Shown here one piece after another: positions 52,596-61,728 of a stretch of 64,000 nucleotides of DNA; positions within the stretch are counted from its first letter, which is position 1; the number at the start of each line of letters is the position of its first letter. The translations under genes and the position numbers were made by a program. This DNA comes from Parachryseolinea silvisoli. GTDB taxonomy: Bacteria > Bacteroidota > Bacteroidia > Cytophagales > Cyclobacteriaceae. Where the stretch lies: contig NZ_JAIOAO010000001.1 in NCBI RefSeq assembly GCF_021190955.1, positions 558,001-622,000 of the forward strand. The letters run 5' to 3'. The notes under the pieces were generated by a model, which saw only the letters and a program-made list of their open reading frames with translations, was not told where the DNA came from and did no database searches.

Positions 52596-53818
52596 TTAGT
52601 TTTTGTTGTCCTCAATATAGTATGTCCGAGCTTATCGCGCTTCGTTAACAAATAACGTTCATTGTGCGGATTGGGTACAATTTCGATCGGAACATTATCC
52701 ACAATTTCAAGACCGTAGCCCATTAGTCCAACCCTTTTCTTAGGATTATTTGTGATGAGCCGGATTTTGGAGAGGTTCAGGCTGCGAAGAATCTGAGCGC
52801 CAACGCCGTAGTCGCGTTCGTCCATGTCGAAGCCGAGCTGCAGGTTTGCCTCCACGGTGTCGAGTCCCTGCTCCTGCAGCTTGTATGCCTTGAGCTTGTT
52901 CAGCAACCCGATGCCCCGCCCCTCTTGCTTCATGTACAGGATCACGCCCTTTCCTTCTTGTTCGACAATTTCCATGGCGCGGTGAAGCTGCGGGCCGCAG
53001 TCGCAGCGGCAGGAGCCAAAGATGTCGCCTGTGACGCAGGAGGAGTGTACGCGCACCAGCACGGGCTCGTCTTTGGCCCACGTGCCTTTGACCAGGGCCA
53101 TGTGTACGTCGCCGGTATTGGTCTGCTCGAAGGCTACCAGGCGGAAGTGGCCGTGCTCGGTTGGCATGTCCACTTCGATCTCGCGGCGGATGAGCGACTC
53201 CTGTTGCAGGCGGTATTCAATCAGGTCTTTTATCGACACCAGTTTGAGCTTAAAACGCTCGGCCACCTTTACCAGGTCGGGCAGGCGTGCCATGGAGCCG
53301 TCTTCGTTCATGATCTCGACCAGTACCCCGGCCGGTTTAAACCCTGCCAGGCGGGCAAAGTCAATGGCAGCCTCGGTATGGCCACTGCGCCGCAGCACGC
53401 CGCCGCGCTTGGCTTTCAGCGGAAAGATGTGACCGGGCTTGCCGAGCTCTTCGGGTTTTGTTTCCGGGTCGACCAGGGCGCGGATGGTTTTAAACCGGTC
53501 GTGGGCGGAAATGCCCGTGGTGCAACCGTGGCCGATCAGATCGATTGACACGGTAAAGGGTGTTTCGAAGGCGGCCGTGTTTTTGCCCACCATCAGGTCG
53601 AGCCCCAGCTCTTCACAACGGTCTTCGATCAGCGGCGCACAGATAAGCCCCCGGCCGTGGGTAGCCATAAAGTTTACGATTTCCGGCGTTACACACTCGG
53701 CCGCGCAGATAAAGTCACCTTCGTTCTCACGATCCTCGTCGTCCACCACGATAATCACTTTCCCGTTCTTAATCTCTTCCAGTGCCTCTTCTATCGTGTT
53801 CAATTTTATCTGATTCAT
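52592..53818 (-). CDS. ribBA: Bifunctional DHBP synthase / GTP cyclohydrolase II
   Basis: Provides both precursors of riboflavin: 3,4-dihydroxy-2-butanone 4-phosphate and the pyrimidine from GTP. The 408-residue protein has the DHBP synthase part first ([17 protein letters not shown] … [16 protein letters not shown]) and the cyclohydrolase II part from about residue 205, with the zinc site [18 protein letters not shown] and the GTP loop [12 protein letters not shown]. It follows dnaG by 54 bp and overlaps the next gene by 4 bp. RibF, which uses the product, is at 15609. Confidence 0.97.
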   Translation of the reverse strand: MNQIKLNTIEEALEEIKNGKVIIVVDDEDRENEGDFICAAECVTPEIVNFMATHGRGLICAPLIEDRCEELGLDLMVGKNTAAFETPFTVSIDLIGHGCTTGISAHDRFKTIRALVDPETKPEELGKPGHIFPLKAKRGGVLRRSGHTEAAIDFARLAGFKPAGVLVEIMNEDGSMARLPDLVKVAERFKLKLVSIKDLIEYRLQQESLIRREIEVDMPTEHGHFRLVAFEQTNTGDVHMALVKGTWAKDEPVLVRVHSSCVTGDIFGSCRCDCGPQLHRAMEIVEQEGKGVILYMKQEGRGIGLLNKLKAYKLQEQGLDTVEANLQLGFDMDERDYGVGAQILRSLNLSKIRLITNNPKKRVGLMGYGLEIVDNVPIEIVPNPHNERYLLTKRDKLGHTILRTTKTK

Positions 53819-53872
53819 ATAAAAATCTCGTACTTGTAGGTGGTGAACAAAAAATTATATAGGTCCGTTCCG

Positions 53873-55819
53873 TTACTTCGACACAACAATACCCAGGATG
53901 GCGGCGAGCTCTTGCTCAGCGCCTTTGAGCTGTATAAAAATGGTAAAATGTTCCTCTTCCTCTTCCGGCGTGGCGGCCTGCTTTATTTCCTGCAATTTGC
54001 CTTCCATCATGCCCTGAACTTTATAGTACTTTAACCGAATGACGCAGGAATATACAGCGTCATGAACAATTTCCTTCTCTTCTGGAAAGTGGATTTTCTC
54101 CACACTCCACCCCTTGCTGGCTTCATAGCGCCGCGTTGTTAATTCCGCCACGATACTCTTTATGTCGGAGGTGCCGTGTTCCATAAAGTGCATCTGATCG
54201 ATGACCACTCCGTTGCGGTAATTATCTAAGAAAGCGGTAAAAATCTCTTTGTAGATATAATTATCGAATTCGACATCCTCCAGCTCAGCCACCATATAAT
54301 CGATCACGCGCACGTCTGGCTCAAAGGCCTCTTCCGGATAGCATAACAGCAGACGCACGGACTCGCGTTCCTGGCGTTCGATCTTGGCGGCAATGCTTCT
54401 GGTCGATACCGGCTCGTCTTCACCGGGCACAAAGACCGGCGGTGCATCGTCCGGGGGCGGTCCGGGCACATTCCGGTTGCGGCCTTTTTCTGCCGGCGCG
54501 GTTTTCTGCCGTTCGGTTAAGGTGATCTTGTTGAGCTCGGTCTGTAATACATCCTCCTGCATTTTCAGCAGGGTGCTCGTTTCTTGTATATAGACCGACC
54601 GTTTGATGGGATCGGGTATGTGCGATATGCTGGTGACGATCTCACGGATCGCCTCGGCGCGACGAATGGGATCGTGTCCCGACTCCTGGGCCAGCAGGTC
54701 GATCTTGAACGAGATAAAGTCCTTGGCGTGGTCTTTCAGGTACTGCTTCAGCTCGGTGGTGCCCATCTTGCGGGAGAAGCTGTCGGGGTCGTCGCCGTCG
54801 GGCAGTAGTACCACGCGCACATTGAGACCGCCCTTCAACACGAGGTCAATACCCCGCAGGGCCGCTTTGATACCGGCGGCGTCGCCGTCGAACATCACGG
54901 TGACGTTCTCCGTGAACCGACGGATGAGCTTGATCTGCTCTTCGGTAAACGCCGTACCCGACGAGGCCACCACGTTGTCGATACCCGCCTGGTGCATGGA
55001 GATCACGTCGGTATACCCTTCTACGATGTAGCAGAAGTCTTCGCGGCGGATGGCGTTCTTCGCCTGGTACATACCGTAGAGCACATGGCTCTTGTGGTAG
55101 ATGTCCGTTTCCGGCGAGTTGATATACTTGGGCTGGTCCTTGTCTTTAGTGAGTATGCGCGCGCCGAACGCAATGACCTTACCCGACAGGTTGTGTACGG
55201 GAAAGATGACGCGGCCGCGGAAGCGGTCGTAGAAACGGCCGTCGTCCCGTTTGACGATGAGGCCGGCTTTCGCCAGGAGGTCGTCGGTATAGCCGATACC
55301 GAGCGCTTTCTTACTGAGGTGGTCCCAGGCGTCGAGCGTGTAGCCCAGCTCGAACTTCTCGATGGTGCGGTCGTTGAAGCCGCGTTCGCGAAAGTAGCTC
55401 AAGCCGATGCCGCGGCCATCGTCGGTGTTAAACAACAGGTCCTTGAACTGATCCTTGGCGTAGTTCATGAGCCCGTAGAGGCTGTCGCGTTCAGTGTATT
55501 GCGATTGCTCTTCGGCGGACCGTTGGTGGTCCTCCTTCAGGTCGATGCTGTAACGCTTGGCGAGGTAGCGGAGGGTCTCCACATAGCTCATGCCCTCGTG
55601 CTCCATGACGAAGGTGATGGCGTCGCCGCCTTTGCCGCTGCTGAAGTCTTTAAAAATGCCTTTGGAGGGAACGACGTAAAACGAAGCGGTTTTTTCGTTC
55701 GAGAACGGGCTAAGGGCCTTGTAGTTCTGTCCCGAGCGCTTCAGGGTGACGAAATCGCCTACCACATCCACAATATCCAGTCTGCTCCGGATTTCGTCTA
55801 TCGTTTCACGGCTGATCAT
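53873..55819 (-). CDS. dnaG: DNA primase with degenerate zinc domain
   Basis: Makes RNA primers at replication forks. The 648-residue protein has the primase N-terminus (ISRETIDEIRSRLDIVDVVGDFV), the Toprim core with IVEGYTDVISMHQAG and MFDGDAAGIKAALR, the RNA polymerase motif FRGRVIFPVHNLSGKVIAFGAR, and a helicase-binding C-terminus. The N-terminal zinc-binding positions are not Cys/His: the equivalents are Ser37, Ser40, Asp58 and Ser61 (SPFSNEKTASF, KDFSSGKGGD). The fold motif is otherwise intact. A -7 box lies 52 bp upstream. It heads the run that goes on with ribBA. Confidence 0.95.
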   Translation of the reverse strand: MISRETIDEIRSRLDIVDVVGDFVTLKRSGQNYKALSPFSNEKTASFYVVPSKGIFKDFSSGKGGDAITFVMEHEGMSYVETLRYLAKRYSIDLKEDHQRSAEEQSQYTERDSLYGLMNYAKDQFKDLLFNTDDGRGIGLSYFRERGFNDRTIEKFELGYTLDAWDHLSKKALGIGYTDDLLAKAGLIVKRDDGRFYDRFRGRVIFPVHNLSGKVIAFGARILTKDKDQPKYINSPETDIYHKSHVLYGMYQAKNAIRREDFCYIVEGYTDVISMHQAGIDNVVASSGTAFTEEQIKLIRRFTENVTVMFDGDAAGIKAALRGIDLVLKGGLNVRVVLLPDGDDPDSFSRKMGTTELKQYLKDHAKDFISFKIDLLAQESGHDPIRRAEAIREIVTSISHIPDPIKRSVYIQETSTLLKMQEDVLQTELNKITLTERQKTAPAEKGRNRNVPGPPPDDAPPVFVPGEDEPVSTRSIAAKIERQERESVRLLLCYPEEAFEPDVRVIDYMVAELEDVEFDNYIYKEIFTAFLDNYRNGVVIDQMHFMEHGTSDIKSIVAELTTRRYEASKGWSVEKIHFPEEKEIVHDAVYSCVIRLKYYKVQGMMEGKLQEIKQAATPEEEEEHFTIFIQLKGAEQELAAILGIVVSK

Positions 55820-55871
55820 GCTGGTCGGTTCGCTCCGGCCTGAGGGAAAATAGGTGAACCAAGGCCGGGTT

Positions 55872-55879
55872 CAAAGATA
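55872..55879 (-). promoter_or_regulatory. -7 box of dnaG
   Basis: TATCTTTG on the minus strand matches TAnnTTTG exactly, 52 bp before the dnaG ATG. No clear TTTG at -33. Confidence 0.5.
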
Positions 55880-55979
55880 CTAATCAATGATTCAAGGGGC
55901 GTCGGTCGGTGTAAACAATTTTCGTACTAATTTGCAGCGGTTTTGAGACTTTTTTGATGATTTAGCTGTTTCCCCAGAC

Positions 55980-57071
55980 ATGAGTTTTTCCCAATCCGAT
56001 ATTTTAAAAGCCCTTTCGACGGTAGAGGATCCCGACCTGAAACGCGACCTGGTAACCCTGGGCATGATTAAAGACCTGAAAGTGGATCCCCGCAAGGTGA
56101 GCTTCACGGTGGTCTTGACGACGCCGGCCTGTCCCTTAAAAGAGAAGATCCGTCAGGACTGTGTCAACGCCGTCGAAGCCGTTATCGGTCAGGACGTTGC
56201 GCTCGACATAACCATGAGCTCATCCGTCACGACGCTGCGCGACAACGCGCCGTTGCTGCCGGGGGTAAAAAATATCATTGCGGTGGCCTCTGGCAAAGGG
56301 GGTGTCGGTAAATCAACTATCACCGCGAACCTGGCCGTATCGCTGGCCAAAGCGGGCGCCAAGGTGGGGTTGATCGATGCCGACATTTATGGTCCTTCAG
56401 TACCCACCATGTTTAACTGCGAGCATGAGCAGCCTGCTGTAAAACAGATCAACGGCCGGAACATTATTATTCCCATTGAACAATACGGTGTGAAGCTGAT
56501 CTCGATCGGCTTTCTGGCGCCGCCCGATAGCGCGGTGGTGTGGCGTGGCCCGATGGCCAGCTCGGCGCTGAAGCAATTTTTCAGCGACGCCGATTGGGGC
56601 GACCTGGACTACCTGCTGATCGACCTTCCTCCCGGCACCAGCGACATTCACCTGACCATGGTACAGACCGTGCCGGTGACCGGTGCCGTGATCGTGACGA
56701 CACCCCAAAAAGTGGCCCTGGCAGACGTTAAAAAGGGCATCGGCATGTTCAAGCAGCCTCAGATCAATGTGCCAATCCTGGGCATTGTTGAAAACATGGC
56801 GTATTTCACACCCGAAGAGCTTCCCGACAACAAGTACTACATTTTCGGAAAAGACGGCGGCAAGAACTTAGCGGCGCAATATCAGGTTCCTTTCCTGGGG
56901 CAGATCCCCCTGGTGCAAAGCATCCGCGAAAGCGGCGACAGCGGCCTGCCGGCCGCCTTGAAGGAAGGGCCGATGGCGGAAGCTTTCCAGACGCTGGCGG
57001 AGACACTGGCCCGGCAAATCGCCATACGCAATGCGGGGCAGCCTACGGCACTGACGGAAGTTGCAGGATAA
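55980..57071 (+). CDS. Mrp/ApbC-type iron-sulfur carrier ATPase
   Basis: A 363-residue P-loop ATPase that would carry and deliver Fe-S clusters. Residues 1-95 are a MIP18-like (DUF59) domain (LKALSTVEDPDLKRDLVTLGMI). The ATPase has the deviant Walker A GKGGVGKST (about 106-114), DADIYGPSVPTMF and LIDLPPGTSDIHLTM. The CxxC that binds the cluster in most Mrp proteins is missing; the equivalent stretch reads VENMAYFTPEELPDNKYYIFG. A NifU-type protein gene follows after 52 bp, which supports a role in Fe-S work. Confidence 0.94.
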   Translation: MSFSQSDILKALSTVEDPDLKRDLVTLGMIKDLKVDPRKVSFTVVLTTPACPLKEKIRQDCVNAVEAVIGQDVALDITMSSSVTTLRDNAPLLPGVKNIIAVASGKGGVGKSTITANLAVSLAKAGAKVGLIDADIYGPSVPTMFNCEHEQPAVKQINGRNIIIPIEQYGVKLISIGFLAPPDSAVVWRGPMASSALKQFFSDADWGDLDYLLIDLPPGTSDIHLTMVQTVPVTGAVIVTTPQKVALADVKKGIGMFKQPQINVPILGIVENMAYFTPEELPDNKYYIFGKDGGKNLAAQYQVPFLGQIPLVQSIRESGDSGLPAALKEGPMAEAFQTLAETLARQIAIRNAGQPTALTEVAG

Positions 57072-57123
57072 CCGCGCAGAAGTACTACCTTTACATTACC
57101 AAGCAGGCAGAACACATTACCCG

Positions 57124-57384
57124 ATGAATACCATTAGCGACCTCACCCAAAAGATTGAAGCTTCTCTGGACTCCATTCGCCCCTACCTGGAGGCGGACGG
57201 CGGCAACGTGAAGATCCACGAGATCACCGAAGACCATGTGGTTCGGCTGGAGTTTATGGGCGCCTGCGGCAGCTGCCCCATGTCTACCATGACCTTTAAG
57301 GCGGGGGTAGAAGAAGCCATCCGCAAAGCGGTGCCGGAAGTACGGTCGATCGAAGTGATCAACCTCACGGCCGTAGTACGCTGA
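57124..57384 (+). CDS. NifU-like C-terminal domain protein
   Basis: An 86-residue stand-alone Nfu domain: IEASLDSIRPYLEADGGNVKIHEI followed by the cluster-binding CxxC in GACGSCPMSTMTFKAGVEEAI. Such proteins hold a [4Fe-4S] cluster as a dimer. ATG 57124 begins the family-like sequence MNTISDLTQKI. It is 52 bp after the Mrp gene; since that Mrp lacks its CxxC, this protein may hold the cluster in the pair. Confidence 0.93.
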   Translation: MNTISDLTQKIEASLDSIRPYLEADGGNVKIHEITEDHVVRLEFMGACGSCPMSTMTFKAGVEEAIRKAVPEVRSIEVINLTAVVR

Positions 57385-57539
57385 TCCTGCTTGTGTCTCG
57401 CTCACCCTTTCAGCCGTAGCGGAAAAGACGCCAGTCGTCTATATTTCCGGTGAACTATCCGGCTTCAGCATCGTCCATTCGGGTTACTCTTAGTATCTTG
57501 TAACCATTAACCATGGCATGCTGCTGAACGCTTAACTCT

Positions 57540-59714
57540 GTGAAGGCCTTATCTGTACTACACTCCAGCCTCCGGTGGTCGACCTCGCTCGGTTGCCTCT
57601 TTCTTTTACTCTTCTCATTGGATCTTTCTGCGCAGCAACGCTGTGCCACGGTGGAGTATGAGCAGCAGCTGGTACAGGGAAGGAAACTTCCCGTCAACCG
57701 CGACTTCGAGTCGTGGCTTCAGAAAAAGATCGCCGTACGCGCCGGCGCACGCACGCAAGCTTCCACCTATCACATTCCCGTCGTGGTACACATCGTTCAC
57801 AACGGTGAGGCCGTAGGAGTCGGCGGTAACATCTCCGACGACCAGGTACTCTCTCAAATCGCCGTCCTCAACAAAGATTACAATCGCCTGAATACTGACG
57901 CTGACCAGACGCCTTCCGACTTCGCCGGCGTGGCCGGAAGTATCGCTGTTGAATTTGTATTAGCCCGTCAAACACCGAACGGTGGCCCCACCAACGGCAT
58001 CGTGCGCGTAAAAGGCTCGAAAGCCACCTGGTCCATCAACGACAACACGCAGCTCAAAGCGCAAAGCTATTGGCCGTCGGAAGACTATCTCAACATTTGG
58101 GTATGCCGATTATCGGGATACCTGGGATATGCGCAATTCCCCATCTCTGATCTGGCCGGCCTGGAAGATTATCAACAGGAATTAGCCGCCACCGATGGTG
58201 TCGTTTTCAGCTACAAAGACTTTGGCTCATCCTTCGAAGGCTACGGTACTTTTCCCGGGCTCGACACAAAGTATAACCGCGGCCGTACGGCCACGCACGA
58301 GATCGGCCACTTTTTAGGATTGCGCCATATCTGGGGCGATATTGACAATTGTGCCGGCACCGACTATGTGGACGATACACCGGCCCAACGTACGGAGACG
58401 TATGACTGTCCCAGCCATCCCTTGTCGCCCGCGGGCAAATGGTGTAACAGCAAAGCGCCCATGTTTCAAAACTACATGGACTATACCGACGACGCCTGCA
58501 TGAACCTGTTTACGCAGGGGCAAATCAGCCGCATGGTGACCGTGTTGGAAAACAGTCCGCGCCGGAAGTCGCTGCTGACATCGCATGGGCTGATGCCGCA
58601 CGATCCTGTTCCGAACGACGTTGCCATCACGTCCATCCTCGACTTACCCGTCATCTCCTGCAACGCCACCCCCACGCCGAAGCTGCGCGCGACAAATCTC
58701 GGTACGCTGCCGCTTACCTCTTTCAACCTGTCTTATACCGTCAATGGCGGCACGCCGATCGTCCGATCATTTTCGGATCTCAACCTGGCTACCGGAGAAC
58801 ACCTGGATATTACCATCACGGGCATCACCTTTTCCCGACTACATAACGAGCTATCTTTTACCTTGACGGAGCCTAACGGTCTGGACGACGAAAGTCCCTT
58901 TGACAACGACCGGTCGCAGACAACCTATTGGGACGATACCCGCGGCAGCATACCGATGCAGGTAACATTCGAGAACCAGGATTCGCTTCTCTGGACTACG
59001 GTGAACCCGGTCAGCCAGCACGTATGGGAACATGTAAAAACCAACAGCGGCAAAGTCGACCTGACAAATGACAACCAAGCAGTGTATTTCAACGGCTTCG
59101 ACGACCCGCTGCTGTCGGACCAGGCATGGTACGTAAGCCCGGTGCTGGATTTTTCGCAGACCGCCAAATCCACGTTGTTCTTCGATTGGTCGTACCGCCG
59201 CCGCCCGGGGTTCTCCGACAACGTGGTGGTCATGGCATCTTCCGACTGCGGCACGACCTTTACCACGCTATATACCCTGCCCTTAAACAGCGGGGATAGT
59301 CAAGCGACGGAGTGGAAGCCCACGGCGGCCAGCGCCTGGAGTAATAACCAATCCGTTACCCTGGATGCCTACGGCGGCCAGGAGCAGGTGCGCATAGCGT
59401 TTGTCTTTACCAATGGCAACGGCAATAACTTCTACCTCGACAACCTCAACTTCTTTGTGCCCCAGCCCTTCACGCTGTATCCCAATCCTGCCAGCGACAA
59501 TTTCTACATTGCCTTTAACTTCCAGGACGAGACCAGCGCTTCCATTGAAGTGATCGATGCCATGGGCAAGCTGGTGCGCCAGGAGTCGTTGGGTGATGCC
59601 CGCAACCAGAACCACGCCGTACCGGTAGATGCCCTTCGCCCGGGTGTTTATGTCGTGCGTGTCCGTACCTCCACCCAGGTGTGGAGCACGCGTTTTGTGC
59701 GCGGCGGTCAATAA
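57540..59714 (+). CDS. Secreted M43-family zinc metallopeptidase with T9SS sorting domain
   Basis: A 724-residue protein from a GTG start (an in-frame stop at 57525 rules out a start much further upstream). Signal peptide: LGCLFLLLFSLDLSAQ. The catalytic zinc motif HEIGHFLGLRH is at 253-263, with a Met-turn in NYMDYTDDACMN, giving peptidase family M43 (pappalysin/cytophagalysin). A CARDB-like beta domain follows, then a beta-sandwich, and the last about 80 residues (LYPNPASDNFYIAF … LRPGVYVVRVRT) form a type A T9SS sorting domain. It is thus exported through the outer membrane by T9SS. Confidence 0.94.
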   Translation: MKALSVLHSSLRWSTSLGCLFLLLFSLDLSAQQRCATVEYEQQLVQGRKLPVNRDFESWLQKKIAVRAGARTQASTYHIPVVVHIVHNGEAVGVGGNISDDQVLSQIAVLNKDYNRLNTDADQTPSDFAGVAGSIAVEFVLARQTPNGGPTNGIVRVKGSKATWSINDNTQLKAQSYWPSEDYLNIWVCRLSGYLGYAQFPISDLAGLEDYQQELAATDGVVFSYKDFGSSFEGYGTFPGLDTKYNRGRTATHEIGHFLGLRHIWGDIDNCAGTDYVDDTPAQRTETYDCPSHPLSPAGKWCNSKAPMFQNYMDYTDDACMNLFTQGQISRMVTVLENSPRRKSLLTSHGLMPHDPVPNDVAITSILDLPVISCNATPTPKLRATNLGTLPLTSFNLSYTVNGGTPIVRSFSDLNLATGEHLDITITGITFSRLHNELSFTLTEPNGLDDESPFDNDRSQTTYWDDTRGSIPMQVTFENQDSLLWTTVNPVSQHVWEHVKTNSGKVDLTNDNQAVYFNGFDDPLLSDQAWYVSPVLDFSQTAKSTLFFDWSYRRRPGFSDNVVVMASSDCGTTFTTLYTLPLNSGDSQATEWKPTAASAWSNNQSVTLDAYGGQEQVRIAFVFTNGNGNNFYLDNLNFFVPQPFTLYPNPASDNFYIAFNFQDETSASIEVIDAMGKLVRQESLGDARNQNHAVPVDALRPGVYVVRVRTSTQVWSTRFVRGGQ

Positions 59715-59815
59715 TCCAATGCCCCGGTAAAAAGGCGAGAAAACTGCTGGTTCTGGCTTTCTGTGAGCCATTATGCGCAGGGTTTCATTATCTTTCGGCA
59801 ATAAACATTTTTTGA

Positions 59816-60904
59816 ATGCCTAAAAAGAAGAAAGTAGCCATTCTCTATGGCGGCCGGTCCGTTGAGCACGGCGTCTCCATCAATTCAGCCCGCAACATTT
59901 TTGAATTCATTGATAAGAACAAATACGAGCCTCTTCCCATCGGTATCAACACTGCCGGACAGTGGTTCCTGACAAGCGGTGTCAGCAAAGACATCCAGAA
60001 GGATGGTCAGCCGTTGGCACTTTCGCTGAACCCGGGCAAGCCGGAATTTATCGTGCTGAAGACCGGCGAGCGCTTTCAGGCCGACATCGTGTTCCCGGTG
60101 CTGCACGGCACCGACGGCGAAGACGGCAGCATTCAGGGTCTGGTGAAAGCCATGGACCTTCCCATGGTTGGTACGGGTGTGACCGGCTCGGCCATGTCGA
60201 TGAGCAAGATCGTTTCCAAACGCCTATTAAAAGAGGCCGGTCTGCCGGTGACCAACTTCCTTACCTTCCGCTACGACGAGAAAGACAAGTATACGTTCAA
60301 CAGCATTGCCAAAAAGCTGGGCGCGCCCTTCATGGTGAAAGCTGCCAACCTGGGTTCGTCGGTGGGCGTTTCGAAAGTAAAGACGCGCAACGACTTTAAG
60401 AAGGCGCTGGACGATGCCTTCCGCTACGACAACGAGGTGATTGTCGAAGAATATATCACGGGCCGTGAGATCGAGTGTGCCATCCTGGGCAACTATCCGC
60501 CGGAAGCGTCGTACCCGGGCGAGGTGGTGATCAGCGACAAGTACGAGTTCTATACCTTCGACGCCAAGTACGTGGATCCGGATGCCGTGCGCATCGACGT
60601 GCCCGCCAAGCTTTCAAAGCCTGTGGCCGAAAAAATCCGCAAGGCTTCTGTGAAAGCATTTGAGGCTCTGAACTGCGAGGACTTCTCGCGCGTCGACCTG
60701 TTCCTCGACAAAAAAGGCAAGGTATATGTCAACGAGATCAACACGATCCCCGGCTTTACCAACTCCAGCATGTTCCCGGTGATGTGGAAAGAGCGCGGCG
60801 TAAGCTTTGCGAAGCTCATTACCCGCCTGCTGACACTGGCGCAAGAACGGTACGATCGCGGCAAGCGTATTGAACGCGATTTCAAGTCGTCGCTCAAATT
60901 CTAG
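59816..60904 (+). CDS. ddl: D-alanine--D-alanine ligase
   Basis: Joins two D-Ala for peptidoglycan precursors. The 362-residue ATP-grasp enzyme has YGGRSVEHGVSINSA, VLHGTDGEDGSIQG, VKAANLGSSVGVSK and the C-terminal NEINTIPGFTNSSMFP. The omega-loop has FDAKYVD with Lys-Tyr, the residue pattern of dipeptide ligases rather than the D-Ala-D-lactate (VanA-like) type. ATG 59816. It opens a group with a PASTA protein and a T9SS cargo gene. Confidence 0.96.
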   Translation: MPKKKKVAILYGGRSVEHGVSINSARNIFEFIDKNKYEPLPIGINTAGQWFLTSGVSKDIQKDGQPLALSLNPGKPEFIVLKTGERFQADIVFPVLHGTDGEDGSIQGLVKAMDLPMVGTGVTGSAMSMSKIVSKRLLKEAGLPVTNFLTFRYDEKDKYTFNSIAKKLGAPFMVKAANLGSSVGVSKVKTRNDFKKALDDAFRYDNEVIVEEYITGREIECAILGNYPPEASYPGEVVISDKYEFYTFDAKYVDPDAVRIDVPAKLSKPVAEKIRKASVKAFEALNCEDFSRVDLFLDKKGKVYVNEINTIPGFTNSSMFPVMWKERGVSFAKLITRLLTLAQERYDRGKRIERDFKSSLKF

Positions 60905-60931
60905 TCGCCGTTTATTTATATTCCTGCATAC

Positions 60932-61726
60932 ATGAATTTCATTTATAAAAAGTACGGTCGCAACACCCTGGGGGGCATTTTACTCAGCATCCTGCTGGCG
61001 CTGATCATCATTGTGGTGCTGATCGTTATATTTTTCTTCAGCTATCTGCCCCGTGCTACCAATCATGGAGAGACCATTACGGTGCCCAACATCGAAGGGA
61101 TGCAGATCAACCAGTTGGAGAGTTTCCTCGGTTCCAAGGATCTGCGGTTTGAAGTGAACGATTCTTCGTATTCATCGGAACATCCACCGCTGGCGGTATT
61201 AAAACAATACCCACACGCGGGCGCCAAGGTGAAAGAAGGTCGCAAGATCTTTATCTCGGTGAACCGGATCAATCCGCCCACGGTGCCGGTACCCAACCTG
61301 GTCGATGGCTCGATCGTGAATGCGGAGGCTGTGTTGCAAAGCAATGAGCTGAAGCGCGGTCGCATTGTGCAGGTGCCGGGACCTTTTAACGTCGTAAAAG
61401 AAATGAAGTACAAAGGCGCCCACATCGAGCCGGACGTACGGGTTCCCAAAGGATCGGTGATCGACCTGGTGGTGGAGAGTGGAAACAATGGCAGGCCCTT
61501 TCCAATTGACGACCTGGTTGGCCAGGAATTTGAAGATGGCAAACTGTATATCCTTGGCGCTAACCTCAACCTGGGCGATGTGGAACTGGTCGGTGGCGAT
61601 ACGGTCGGTTATAAACCGATTGTGCTAAAACAAAAACCAGAGGGCGGGGAAAATGTAAAGGTAGGTGACGTCGTTACGCTATGGATAGGCAAAGCCGGAA
61701 CTGAACCGCCTGAAGACGAAGACTAA
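60932..61726 (+). CDS. PASTA domain membrane protein
   Basis: A 264-residue protein with a short cytoplasmic N-terminus, one membrane span (about 14-41, very rich in Ile/Leu/Val) and three PASTA repeats in the periplasm (TITVPNIEGMQINQLESFL; PVPNLVDGSIVNAEAVL; FPIDDLVGQEFEDGKLYI). PASTA domains bind peptidoglycan or beta-lactams. Unlike Ser/Thr kinases and class A PBPs it has no catalytic domain, so it may scaffold envelope proteins. It lies 27 bp after ddl and 2 bp before the next gene. Confidence 0.9.
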   Translation: MNFIYKKYGRNTLGGILLSILLALIIIVVLIVIFFFSYLPRATNHGETITVPNIEGMQINQLESFLGSKDLRFEVNDSSYSSEHPPLAVLKQYPHAGAKVKEGRKIFISVNRINPPTVPVPNLVDGSIVNAEAVLQSNELKRGRIVQVPGPFNVVKEMKYKGAHIEPDVRVPKGSVIDLVVESGNNGRPFPIDDLVGQEFEDGKLYILGANLNLGDVELVGGDTVGYKPIVLKQKPEGGENVKVGDVVTLWIGKAGTEPPEDED

Positions 61727-61728
61727 GC

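Noticed and set aside
54992-55843. 283-codon plus-strand frame opposite dnaG
   Set aside because: Val/Ala/Asp/Glu-rich shadow of the Toprim and N-terminal regions of dnaG.
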